Assembly (NCBI GenBank): GCA_043749095.1
Contig: JAYVEB010000071.1
Location: forward strand, 1 to 5,502
Direction: 5' to 3'
From: PBB1 sp043749095
Lineage (GTDB): Bacteria > Pseudomonadota > Gammaproteobacteria > Burkholderiales > Burkholderiaceae_C
Length of the DNA: 5,502 bases
The notes beneath the pieces were generated by a model. The model worked only from the letters and a program-made list of their open reading frames with translations. It was not told the origin of the DNA and searched no databases. Every line of letters begins with the position of its first letter. The first letter of the stretch is position 1. This document shows, one piece after another, positions 1 to 5,502 of the stretch. The position numbers and the translations under genes were made by a program.

Positions 1-785
1 CGCGAGACGGCGAGCCATTCGTCGACCGGCGCCATGCGCACGGCCCAGCCTTCGCCGCCCTCTTCGTCGCGTTCACCGGCGATGCCGGGAATCGCGCGCC
101 GCTCGAGTGCGCGCACGGCGCTGCGTGCGACCAGCGCGTTGCGGTGCACGCGTAAAAATCGGTCGCCGAGGCGCTGCTCTAGATCGCTCAATGCCTCGTC
201 GAGCACGTGGGTGTGCTCGGCAGTGCGCAGCGTCACGTACTTCAGCTCGGCCTTCAGGTACAGCACCTCGGCCAGCGGCACCCGCACGACACGGCCGCGT
301 TCGCTGACCACCAGCACCGGGTCGGGCGGTGCTGCCGTGTCGGCGGCTGCGGCCACTGGCGCGAGCCGCGCCACCACCCGTTGCAAGGCCAGCTGCAGCC
401 GCTCGCGGCGCACCGGCTTGGTCAGGTAATCGACCGCCTCCAGATCGAAGGCCTTCAGCGCATGGCCGGCATGCGCCGTCACGAACACCACTGCGGGCGG
501 TTGTGGCAGCGCGCGCAACTCCTCGGCCAGCTGGGTGCCGTCGCGGCCGGGCATCTGGATGTCCAGCAGCACCAGATCGCAGGCGCGGTCTGCGCCTGCA
601 TTGCCGGATCGCTGCGCCTGCAGCCATTCCAGCGCCTGCGCCGCGCTGGCAACCTCGCCGACCACGCTGGCGCGCGGCTCGGTGCAGTCGCCGATCAGCG
701 TGCGCAGCCGCAGCCGCGCCAGCGCCTCGTCATCGACCAGCAGCACACGCAGCGCGTGGGCAGTGGAATGGGTTGCACTGTTCAC
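1..785 (-). CDS. algR: LytTR-family response regulator, AlgR-like (C-terminus cut by window edge)
   Basis: Cytoplasmic transcription factor expected to be phosphorylated by the adjacent sensor kinase. 261 residues are visible and the frame stays open to base 1. Residues about 11-130 form a receiver domain: acidic pair D18/D19 (motif LLVDDE), phosphoacceptor D75 (LLDIQMPG), T103 and K123 (LTKP). A short Ala/Pro-rich linker (about 142-156) leads to a LytTR DNA-binding domain from about 157, with the recognisable stretches LKAELKYVTLRT and DRFLRVHRNALVARS. The last visible residues, VDEWLAVS, resemble the end of this domain, so probably only 10-15 residues are missing. The start is GTG at 785-783, overlapping the kinase stop by 4 nt (GTGA); no strong ribosome site precedes it, so translation is probably coupled. 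The AlgR assignment rests on domain type, the kinase partner and argH synteny. AlgR regulates alginate and type IV pili in Pseudomonas; the regulon here is unknown. Confidence 0.9.
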   Translation of the reverse strand, partial: MNSATHSTAHALRVLLVDDEALARLRLRTLIGDCTEPRASVVGEVASAAQALEWLQAQRSGNAGADRACDLVLLDIQMPGRDGTQLAEELRALPQPPAVVFVTAHAGHALKAFDLEAVDYLTKPVRRERLQLALQRVVARLAPVAAAADTAAPPDPVLVVSERGRVVRVPLAEVLYLKAELKYVTLRTAEHTHVLDEALSDLEQRLGDRFLRVHRNALVARSAVRALERRAIPGIAGERDEEGGEGWAVRMAPVDEWLAVS

Positions 786-1843
786 AGTGGCACCACGATC
801 TGCACGCGATAACTGTCGGCATCGCGCCGGCTCTCGAACTGCGCGTTGACATCGTGCATCAGCCGCAGCCGTTCCTGCACGCTGTGCAGCGCCATGCCGA
901 TGCCGGGCCGCGACGCGGTCGCCGGCACGCTGTTGGCGATCGAGATCACTGCGTGCCCGCCCTTCACCCGGGTGCGCACGCGGATCGTGCCGCCGTTGTC
1001 AGCCGTCTCGATGCCGTGGCGCACGGCGTTCTCGACCAGCGGCTGCAGCAGCAGCGGCGGCATGCGCGCCGCGCCGGCTGCGGGGTCGAGTTCCCAGGTC
1101 ACGGCCAGCCGCTCGCCGAAGCGGATCTGCTCGATCGCCAGGTAGCGCTGCGCCAGCTCGACTTCTTCATTCAGCGTCACCGATTCGCCAACCTCGGTCA
1201 GCGCGACGCGGAACAGTTCGGCCAGGTCTTCCAGCACGGCTTCCGCACGCTGCGGATCGTGGCGCACCAGCGCCAGCGCCGAATTCAGGGTGTTGAACAG
1301 GAAGTGCGGCCGGATGCGCGATTGCAACTCGGCCAGCTTGGCCGCCGTGTCGGCCGGTGTGCGCGCCAGCGCCCGCATGCGCAACCATTGCAGCATCAGT
1401 AGCGCCAGGCCTGCGCCGGCCAGCGCCGGGCCCAGCGGGCTGATGCGGTCGAGATCGCCCGGGCCGACCTGCGAGGCCAGCCGCCAGCCGCCCATCACGC
1501 AGGCGGCGCCCAGCGCGCCGATCACCACCGCCTGAGGTACGACCGACAGCCGGGCCAGCGACGCCTTCAGTGCGCACGCCGCGATCAGCCAGGCCAGCAG
1601 GGCCGGGGTCACGATGCCGGCGCCGAGGGCGAAGCCCAGCACCCAGGCATCGAAGGTGGGTGCTGCGAACAGCACGCCGATCGCCAGCACTGCGTGCGCG
1701 AACAACGTGGCGCGCAGCACCACGCCGACGTGGCACACATCGAACATCGTCGCCGGGCGCGTTGCAACGTGGTCCGACCCGGGCAGCGTGCCGAAGCCCG
1801 ACAGGAAGGTCGAGGCGGGGTCGTCAGGGGGAGGGGGGCTCAT
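782..1843 (-). CDS. algZ: LytS/AlgZ-type membrane sensor histidine kinase
   Basis: Inner-membrane sensor kinase of 353 residues, partner of the downstream LytTR regulator. The N-terminus is Pro-rich (MSPPPPDD). It is followed by about four hydrophobic segments (roughly residues 41-60, 66-92, 101-123 and 137-156) with almost no periplasmic loop, so the signal is probably sensed within the membrane. Residues about 170-250 form a His_kinase-type dimerisation region with phosphoacceptor H180 in the motif RPHFLFNTLNS. The ATPase domain follows, with the N box QPLVENAVRHG (N272) and a G box GIGMALHSVQERL. I chose ATG 1843-1841 because the frame upstream overlaps argH and does not look like protein; ATG 1747 (MFDVCHVG) is a possible alternative, and neither has a clear Shine-Dalgarno. 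The stop overlaps the regulator start by 4 nt. The gene is divergent from argH, as with fimS/algZ in Pseudomonas aeruginosa. The family is certain; the exact orthologue name is inferred. Confidence 0.92.
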   Translation of the reverse strand: MSPPPPDDPASTFLSGFGTLPGSDHVATRPATMFDVCHVGVVLRATLFAHAVLAIGVLFAAPTFDAWVLGFALGAGIVTPALLAWLIAACALKASLARLSVVPQAVVIGALGAACVMGGWRLASQVGPGDLDRISPLGPALAGAGLALLMLQWLRMRALARTPADTAAKLAELQSRIRPHFLFNTLNSALALVRHDPQRAEAVLEDLAELFRVALTEVGESVTLNEEVELAQRYLAIEQIRFGERLAVTWELDPAAGAARMPPLLLQPLVENAVRHGIETADNGGTIRVRTRVKGGHAVISIANSVPATASRPGIGMALHSVQERLRLMHDVNAQFESRRDADSYRVQIVVPL

Positions 1844-1846
1844 CGA

Positions 1847-1852
1847 TAGAAT
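1847..1852 (+). promoter_or_regulatory. Candidate -10 element for argH (TAGAAT)
   Basis: TAGAAT matches the sigma-70 -10 consensus at 5 of 6 positions and lies in the short divergent spacer, 76 nt upstream of the argH ATG. This would give a leader of roughly 70 nt. No good -35 hexamer lies 16-18 nt upstream; the nearest resemblance, TCGTCA at 1821-1826, is spaced 20 nt. The position sits a few bases from the kinase start codon, so argH and kinase transcription could interfere with each other. This is a motif-based inference only. Confidence 0.35.
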
Positions 1853-1903
1853 CGGCGTCGCTTCGGCGCATTGTCTACAAACCCTCCACCACCCGACCAC
1901 GAC

Positions 1904-1919
1904 GCACACCGCCGTGTGC
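1904..1919 (+). promoter_or_regulatory. Perfect hairpin in the argH 5' leader
   Basis: GCACAC and GTGTGC form a perfect 6-bp stem around the 4-nt loop CGCC, ending 9 nt before the argH ATG. The bases between stem and start (CGCGAGCCC) contain no recognisable Shine-Dalgarno. The hairpin could influence ribosome access, or the symmetric sequence could be a protein-binding site in the divergent spacer. No T-run follows, so it is not an intrinsic terminator. The inverted repeat is seen directly; its function is unknown. Confidence 0.3.
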
Positions 1920-1928
1920 CGCGAGCCC

Positions 1929-3362
1929 ATGGCGACCAACCCACTCGACAACAAATCCGAAGCCTGGTCGGCGCTTTTTTCCGAGCCGATGAGCGAGCTG
2001 GTCAAGCGCTACACCGCCAGCGTCTTCTTTGACCAGCGCCTCTGGCGCGCCGACATCGCCGGCTCGCTGGCGCACGCCGAGATGCTGTGCCACCAGCGCA
2101 TCATCAGCGCCGAGGATCGCGCCAGCATCGAGCGCGGCATGGCGCAGATCACCGCCGACATCGAGGCCAGCCGCTTCGAGTGGAAGCTCGACCTCGAAGA
2201 CGTGCACCTGAACATCGAGGCGCGGCTGACGCAACTGGTCGGTGACGCCGGCAAGCGGCTGCACACCGGCCGCTCGCGGAATGACCAAGTAGCAACAGAC
2301 GTGCGGCTGTGGCTGCGCGGCGAGATCGACACGCTGCTGCCGTTGTTGAAGGCGATGCAGGCCGCGCTGGTCGATGTGGCCGACAAGAACATCGACACCA
2401 TCCTGCCCGGCTACACCCACATGCAGGTGGCTCAGCCGGTGAGCTTTGCGCACCACCTGCTGGCCTATGTGGAGATGTTCGCCCGTGACGCCGATCGGTT
2501 GTGCGACGTGCGCAAGCGCGTCAACCAGTTGCCACTGGGCGCCGCTGCGCTGGCCGGCACCAGCTACCCGCTGGACCGCGAGCGCGTGGCGCGCACGCTG
2601 GGCTTCGACGGCGTGTGCCAGAACAGCCTCGACGCGGTCAGCGACCGCGACTTCGCTCTCGAGTTCACCGCGTTCGCGTCGATCGCGATGGTGCACATCT
2701 CGCGGCTGGCCGAAGAGCTGGTGCTGTGGATGAGCCAGAACTTCGGCTTCATCGACCTGGCCGATCGCTACTGCACCGGCTCGTCGATCATGCCGCAGAA
2801 GCGAAACCCCGACGTGGCCGAACTGGCGCGCGGCAAGAGCGGCCGCGTGGTCGGCCACCTGATGGGTTTGATCACGCTGATGAAGGGCCAGCCGCTCGCC
2901 TACAACAAGGACAACCAGGAAGACAAGGAGCCGCTGTTCGACACCGTCGACACGCTGCGCGACACGCTGCGCATCATGGCCGAGATGGTGGCGGGCACCC
3001 GCGACCCGGAAACCGGGGCGTGGTCCGGTGGCATTCGCGTGAAGCCCGAGGCCATGGAGCGCGCCGCGCTGAAGGGCTACGCCACCGCGACCGATCTGGC
3101 CGACTACCTGGTCAAGAAGGGCCTGCCGTTCCGCGATGCGCACGAGGCCGTGGCCCATGCGGTCAAGCACGCGATCGGCCAGGGCGTGGACCTGAGCGCG
3201 CTGCCGCTTTCAACGCTGCAAGGCTTCCACGCCAGCATCACCGACGACGTGTTCGAGGTGCTGACGCTGCGCGGCTCGCTGAATGCCCGCGATGTGCTGG
3301 GCGGTACCGCGCCGGCCCAGGTGCGCGCGCAGATCGCTCGCCATCGCGCCCGCCTGAGCTGA
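1929..3362 (+). CDS. argH: Argininosuccinate lyase
   Basis: Cytosolic enzyme that splits argininosuccinate into arginine and fumarate, the last step of arginine biosynthesis; active as a homotetramer in the fumarase/aspartase superfamily. The predicted protein has 477 residues, normal for the family. Conserved blocks are all present: HTGRSRNDQ at 112-120, GYTHMQVAQP starting at G161 with the conserved histidine H164, and the superfamily signature GSSIMPQKRNPD at 284-295, whose flexible loop carries the catalytic serine. The C-terminal domain (about 365-477) includes KKGLPFRDAHEAV. I chose ATG 1929 because the protein from MATNPLDNKSEAWSALFSEP onward looks like proteobacterial ArgH, whereas the open frame running back to 1614 lies over the divergent kinase and is not protein-like. 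No clear Shine-Dalgarno is visible. It is probably cotranscribed with the hydrolase 7 nt downstream. I see no broken or missing key residues. Confidence 0.97.
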   Translation: MATNPLDNKSEAWSALFSEPMSELVKRYTASVFFDQRLWRADIAGSLAHAEMLCHQRIISAEDRASIERGMAQITADIEASRFEWKLDLEDVHLNIEARLTQLVGDAGKRLHTGRSRNDQVATDVRLWLRGEIDTLLPLLKAMQAALVDVADKNIDTILPGYTHMQVAQPVSFAHHLLAYVEMFARDADRLCDVRKRVNQLPLGAAALAGTSYPLDRERVARTLGFDGVCQNSLDAVSDRDFALEFTAFASIAMVHISRLAEELVLWMSQNFGFIDLADRYCTGSSIMPQKRNPDVAELARGKSGRVVGHLMGLITLMKGQPLAYNKDNQEDKEPLFDTVDTLRDTLRIMAEMVAGTRDPETGAWSGGIRVKPEAMERAALKGYATATDLADYLVKKGLPFRDAHEAVAHAVKHAIGQGVDLSALPLSTLQGFHASITDDVFEVLTLRGSLNARDVLGGTAPAQVRAQIARHRARLS

Positions 3363-3369
3363 CGCGCCC

Positions 3370-4233
3370 GTGCCCCGCGTGCTGCTGACCCTGGCGCTCA
3401 TCGTGCTGGCGTGCGTCGGCTTCACGGCCTGCGCACCGGTCACCGTGTTGAACTCGCTGGTGGCGAGCGACGGCTATGTGCTGACACCTTCCGTCCCCTA
3501 CGGCACGCTGCCGCGGCAGCGGCTCGATGTGTACCGCCCAAGTGCGGCCGAGCCGCCCGGTGGCTACCCGGTGGCGGTGTTCTTTTATGGCGGTTCGTGG
3601 AACAAGGGTGAGCGGGCCGACTACAAGTTCGTTGCCGCAGCACTCGCCTCGCGCGGCGTGCTGACGTTGGTGGCCGACTACCGGCTCTATCCGGCGGTTC
3701 GCTACCCTGAATTTCTGGAAGACAGCGCCAAGGCGCTGGCTTACGGCCTGGAGCAGGCGAGGGCGCTGGGCGGCAACCCGCAGCGGGTGTTCGTGATGGG
3801 CCACAGCGCCGGCGCTTACAACGCCGCGATGCTGGCGCTCGATGCGCGCTGGCTGCGCCCCACGGGGCACCACCCTGCCGAGCTGGCCGGCTTCATCGGG
3901 CTGGCCGGGCCGTATGACTTTCTGCCCATCGTCAACCCCGACGCGAGGCCGGTGTTCTTCCACCCGAACTACCCGCCGGGCACACAGGTGTTCGAGCACG
4001 TCAGTGCCGCCGCACCGAAGACTTTCCTGGGCGCGGCGCGCACCGATGATCTGGTCAATCCGCAGCGCAACACCGTGGGCCTGTACACGCACCTGCAGGC
4101 GGTCGGTCGGCCGGTCACGCTGCATCTGTACGACCGCGTCAACCACATGACGCTGGCCGCAGCCTTCGCTGCACCACTGCGCTGGCTGGCGCCGGTGCTC
4201 GATGACGTGGTGGCCTTCATCGACGCGCCCTGA
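3370..4233 (+). CDS. Putative lipoprotein alpha/beta-hydrolase (esterase-like)
   Basis: Predicted 287-residue serine hydrolase of the alpha/beta fold, carboxylesterase/BD-FAE-like; substrate unknown. The N-terminus has an arginine at position 3, a hydrophobic core (residues 5-18) and Cys21 in the context FTAC followed by Ala, a plausible lipobox for an envelope lipoprotein without an inner-membrane retention Asp; C15 is a weaker alternative. The nucleophile is S146 in GHSAG. The likely acid is D226 or D227 (GAARTDD) and the likely base is H259 (RVNHM). The oxyanion-type motif reads FFYGGSW (71-77), with Tyr where many esterases have His (HGG). The start is GTG 3370, 7 nt after the argH stop, without a clear ribosome site, suggesting cotranscription and perhaps translational coupling with argH. 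It has no obvious role in arginine synthesis. Fold and catalytic residues are strong; lipidation is moderately supported; substrate cannot be inferred. Confidence 0.88.
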   Translation: MPRVLLTLALIVLACVGFTACAPVTVLNSLVASDGYVLTPSVPYGTLPRQRLDVYRPSAAEPPGGYPVAVFFYGGSWNKGERADYKFVAAALASRGVLTLVADYRLYPAVRYPEFLEDSAKALAYGLEQARALGGNPQRVFVMGHSAGAYNAAMLALDARWLRPTGHHPAELAGFIGLAGPYDFLPIVNPDARPVFFHPNYPPGTQVFEHVSAAAPKTFLGAARTDDLVNPQRNTVGLYTHLQAVGRPVTLHLYDRVNHMTLAAAFAAPLRWLAPVLDDVVAFIDAP

Positions 4234-4234
4234 T

Positions 4235-4251
4235 CTGCCCAATCGAGGCAG
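4235..4251. terminator. Weak hairpin between convergent genes
   Basis: CTGCC and GGCAG can pair into a 5-bp stem with a 7-nt loop in the 34-nt gap between the hydrolase stop (4233) and the stop of the convergent DUF2845-like gene (4268). The position suits a shared terminator, but the stem is short and neither strand has a following T-run, so it may be chance in GC-rich DNA. Confidence 0.2.
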
Positions 4252-4267
4252 CGGTCGCGCCGCACAC

Positions 4268-4648
4268 TCAGGACGGCGGCTGGCCGTAGGTGATCGACTG
4301 CACCCGGCCATACTGGAAGCGCACCGTGGCGATGAGGTTGCCCGGCCCGCGGTCATACTGCCATTCGTCGACCTGCAGGCACGGCGCTAGCAGCCCGGCG
4401 AGCGGCGCGGGCACCTGCTGCAGTGTGGGCGCGACGTACAGCGGTGCGCAGAAGGCGTCTTTCAGCTTCGGCTCGCCGCAATTCGTCAGCACCGTCAGCC
4501 GAGAGTCACCGACCTCGGTCGCGCGACCATTGCAGCGCAGGGTTTCGGCGTGGGCGGAGGGTGAGCACAGCAGCATCGGCCACAGCAGTGACAGCGGCAT
4601 CAAGAGTGGCACCAGCGTCATGCTGCGGTGCAGTGGCGGAAGTGGCAT
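4268..4648 (-). CDS. Secreted DUF2845-like protein
   Basis: Small exported protein of unknown function, 126 residues from ATG 4648-4646. Residues 1-34 form a Sec signal peptide: a short n-region with R8, a hydrophobic core (about 10-27) and a probable cleavage after AHA at 34. The mature part shows the pattern I associate with DUF2845: an N-terminal LRC (C39), TNCGEP (C57), then DEWQYDRGPG and a C-terminal FQYGRVQSITYG. Two further cysteines, C67 and C90, lie between the CGEP and EWQY blocks, so two disulfides in the periplasm are possible. ATG 4648 was chosen over GTG 4702 and ATG 4621 because AGG lies about 8 nt upstream and its n-region carries a positive charge. It is convergent with the hydrolase and lies 140 nt downstream of the lyase on the same strand. 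Family assignment is from memory of the motif and moderately sure; the function is not known. Confidence 0.78.
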   Translation of the reverse strand: MPLPPLHRSMTLVPLLMPLSLLWPMLLCSPSAHAETLRCNGRATEVGDSRLTVLTNCGEPKLKDAFCAPLYVAPTLQQVPAPLAGLLAPCLQVDEWQYDRGPGNLIATVRFQYGRVQSITYGQPPS

Positions 4649-4788
4649 GAGGTGGCCTGCCTGGTGAGTGACTGCGCGGTGCCCTTCATCACGTCTCGGC
4701 ACGTGCGCCTGAACCGTCCGCAGGTCAGCGAGCGGCCACGGGAATTGTTGCAGTTCGAGCAGACCACTGCCACGACGTGGTGCCTTCG

Positions 4789-5502
4789 TTACCCTCGCTG
4801 TTGCACGGCCTCAGCTGAGGGTGTGTCCTCGATATACGGGCGCCAACGGCCCTCGCGCATCCCTGTCAGCAATCGCTGCAGATCACCGTCGAGGGCGCGG
4901 TCTTCGTCCACGAAGGCGATCGCGTTGCAAAGCTCATCGAACATCGACGACAGCGACGGCGTCAAGTGCAGCGGCTGCAGGCGCTGGCGCAGCGCCAATG
5001 CCTGGCGCGCCGCGATCAGCATGGCCGCGCCCACTTGCTCGCTCAGCTCCAGCACCCGCAAGCAGTCGCGCGCGGCGATCGTGCCCATGCTGACCTTGTC
5101 CTGGTTGTGGCACTCGGTCGATCGCGAGAAGACCGAGGCCGGCATCGTCCCCTTCAACGCCTCGGCCGTCCATGCAGAAACGCTGATCTGCAGCGCCTTC
5201 AAGCCGTGGTTGATCGTTGCCCGCTCCCCGACCGCGCCAGACAGGTTGGGTGGCAGCCCGTGGTTGAAGCGCGCATCGACCAGCAAGGCCAATTGGCGGT
5301 CCAGCAGATCGGCGATGTTCGCGACCAGGGTCTTGAGCGCGTCCATCGCGAAGGCGATGTGGCCACCGTAGAAGTGGCCGCCATGGAGCACACGGCCCTG
5401 CTCTGCCTCGATCAGCGGATTGTCGTTGGCGCTGTTGAGCTCGTTCTCGATCTGCTGGCGCAGGAACGGCAGCGCATCCTCGAGCACACCGATCACATGC
5501 GG
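4789..5502 (-). CDS. Aromatic amino acid ammonia-lyase (MIO/HAL-PAL family), C-terminal half
   Basis: C-terminal 237 residues of a lyase whose full family length is about 500-530. The frame is open to the right edge, so the N-terminal half, including the Ala-Ser-Gly that forms the MIO cofactor, is off-window. Recognisable family blocks are ENELNSANDNPLI, HGGHFYGGHIAFAMD, a helical region LLDRQLALLVD, NLSGA, and FSRSTECHNQDKVSMGT. Such enzymes remove ammonia from His, Phe or Tyr without a redox cofactor. In the last block, aligned from the shared S-(M/L)-G, Gln (codon 5103-5101) falls where Pseudomonas HutH has its catalytic Glu414 and where plant PAL has Gln. A PAL/TAL-like aromatic substrate is therefore more likely than histidine. 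The usual GNF motif reads GHF. The stop is TAA at 4791-4789. No hut genes are visible beside it. Family is certain; substrate is inferred. Confidence 0.93.
   Translation of the reverse strand, partial: PHVIGVLEDALPFLRQQIENELNSANDNPLIEAEQGRVLHGGHFYGGHIAFAMDALKTLVANIADLLDRQLALLVDARFNHGLPPNLSGAVGERATINHGLKALQISVSAWTAEALKGTMPASVFSRSTECHNQDKVSMGTIAARDCLRVLELSEQVGAAMLIAARQALALRQRLQPLHLTPSLSSMFDELCNAIAFVDEDRALDGDLQRLLTGMREGRWRPYIEDTPSAEAVQQRG

Noticed and set aside
329..1402. Plus-strand open frame (357 codons) opposite the regulator and kinase
   Set aside because: It is Arg/Ala/His-rich with no domain, while the minus-strand frames carry complete receiver, LytTR and kinase motifs.
1852..1868. Direct repeat TCGGCG (1852-1857 and 1863-1868) considered as a LytTR binding site in the divergent spacer
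   Set aside because: The repeat is short and GC-rich and does not resemble known LytTR half-sites; chance is likely.
1614..1928. Upstream extension of the argH reading frame by 105 codons
   Set aside because: It lies over the divergent kinase, its translation is low-complexity Ser/Ala/Thr/Arg-rich, and ArgH proteins begin near the MATN start; 477 residues already matches the family.
1844..2005. Upstream extension of the kinase frame by 54 codons
   Set aside because: It crosses the spacer and the argH start. The membrane and kinase domains are complete from ATG 1843.
1875..3170. Long antisense open frame (431 codons) opposite argH
   Set aside because: Long antisense frames are expected opposite GC-rich genes. 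The translation is His/Gln/Arg-rich without recognisable domains, and argH is unambiguous.
3238..4356. Antisense open frame (372 codons) opposite the argH end and the hydrolase
   Set aside because: Its composition is typical of a GC-rich shadow frame, and it overlaps three well-supported genes.
4360..4380. A 14-bp sequence (GCCATTCGTCGACC) shared with the regulator gene near base 14 and resembling an AlgR-type binding box
   Set aside because: Both copies are inside coding sequence and encode the same residues, Val-Asp-Glu-Trp, on the minus strand; chance codon identity explains the match.
4770..4780. Near-palindrome CCACGACGTGG just downstream of the lyase stop, considered as a terminator
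   Set aside because: The arms are only 5 bp around a single base, too tight for an RNA hairpin of that size, and no T-run follows.

Overview
The window is GC-rich throughout, tightly packed, and codes like a betaproteobacterium. Protein sequence style and gene order best fit the Burkholderiales (Rubrivivax/Leptothrix-like relatives); this placement is an inference from memory of homologues, not a search. I see no insertion sequences, rRNA or tRNA genes, CRISPR arrays, integrase genes or attachment sites, and no obvious shift in base composition.

Left block (1-1843, minus strand): a two-gene LytS/LytTR two-component system. The membrane sensor kinase (782-1843, AlgZ/FimS type) comes first and overlaps by 4 nt the GTG start of its LytTR-type response regulator (AlgR type, 1-785). 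The regulator runs off the left edge and lacks only the end of its DNA-binding domain.

Centre (1844-4233, plus strand): an 85-nt divergent intergenic region separates the kinase from argH (1929-3362), which encodes argininosuccinate lyase, the last enzyme of arginine synthesis. Seven nucleotides downstream lies a putative lipoprotein alpha/beta-hydrolase (3370-4233), probably cotranscribed with argH. The order argH / sensor kinase / algR is also found in Pseudomonas aeruginosa, so this is an old conserved neighbourhood rather than an acquired island.

Right block (4268-5502, minus strand): a small secreted DUF2845-like protein convergent with the hydrolase, then, after a 140-nt gap, the C-terminal half of an aromatic amino acid ammonia-lyase (MIO family) cut by the right edge. 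That enzyme carries Gln where true histidine ammonia-lyases carry a catalytic Glu, so it should not be labelled HutH. Relatives of this kind occur in aryl-polyene pigment clusters, which makes the DNA to the right of the window worth examining.

Overall this is mostly ordinary core-genome sequence. I found no convincing evidence of an undescribed system. The most interesting items are the lyase, the hairpin in the argH leader and the argH-linked lipoprotein hydrolase.
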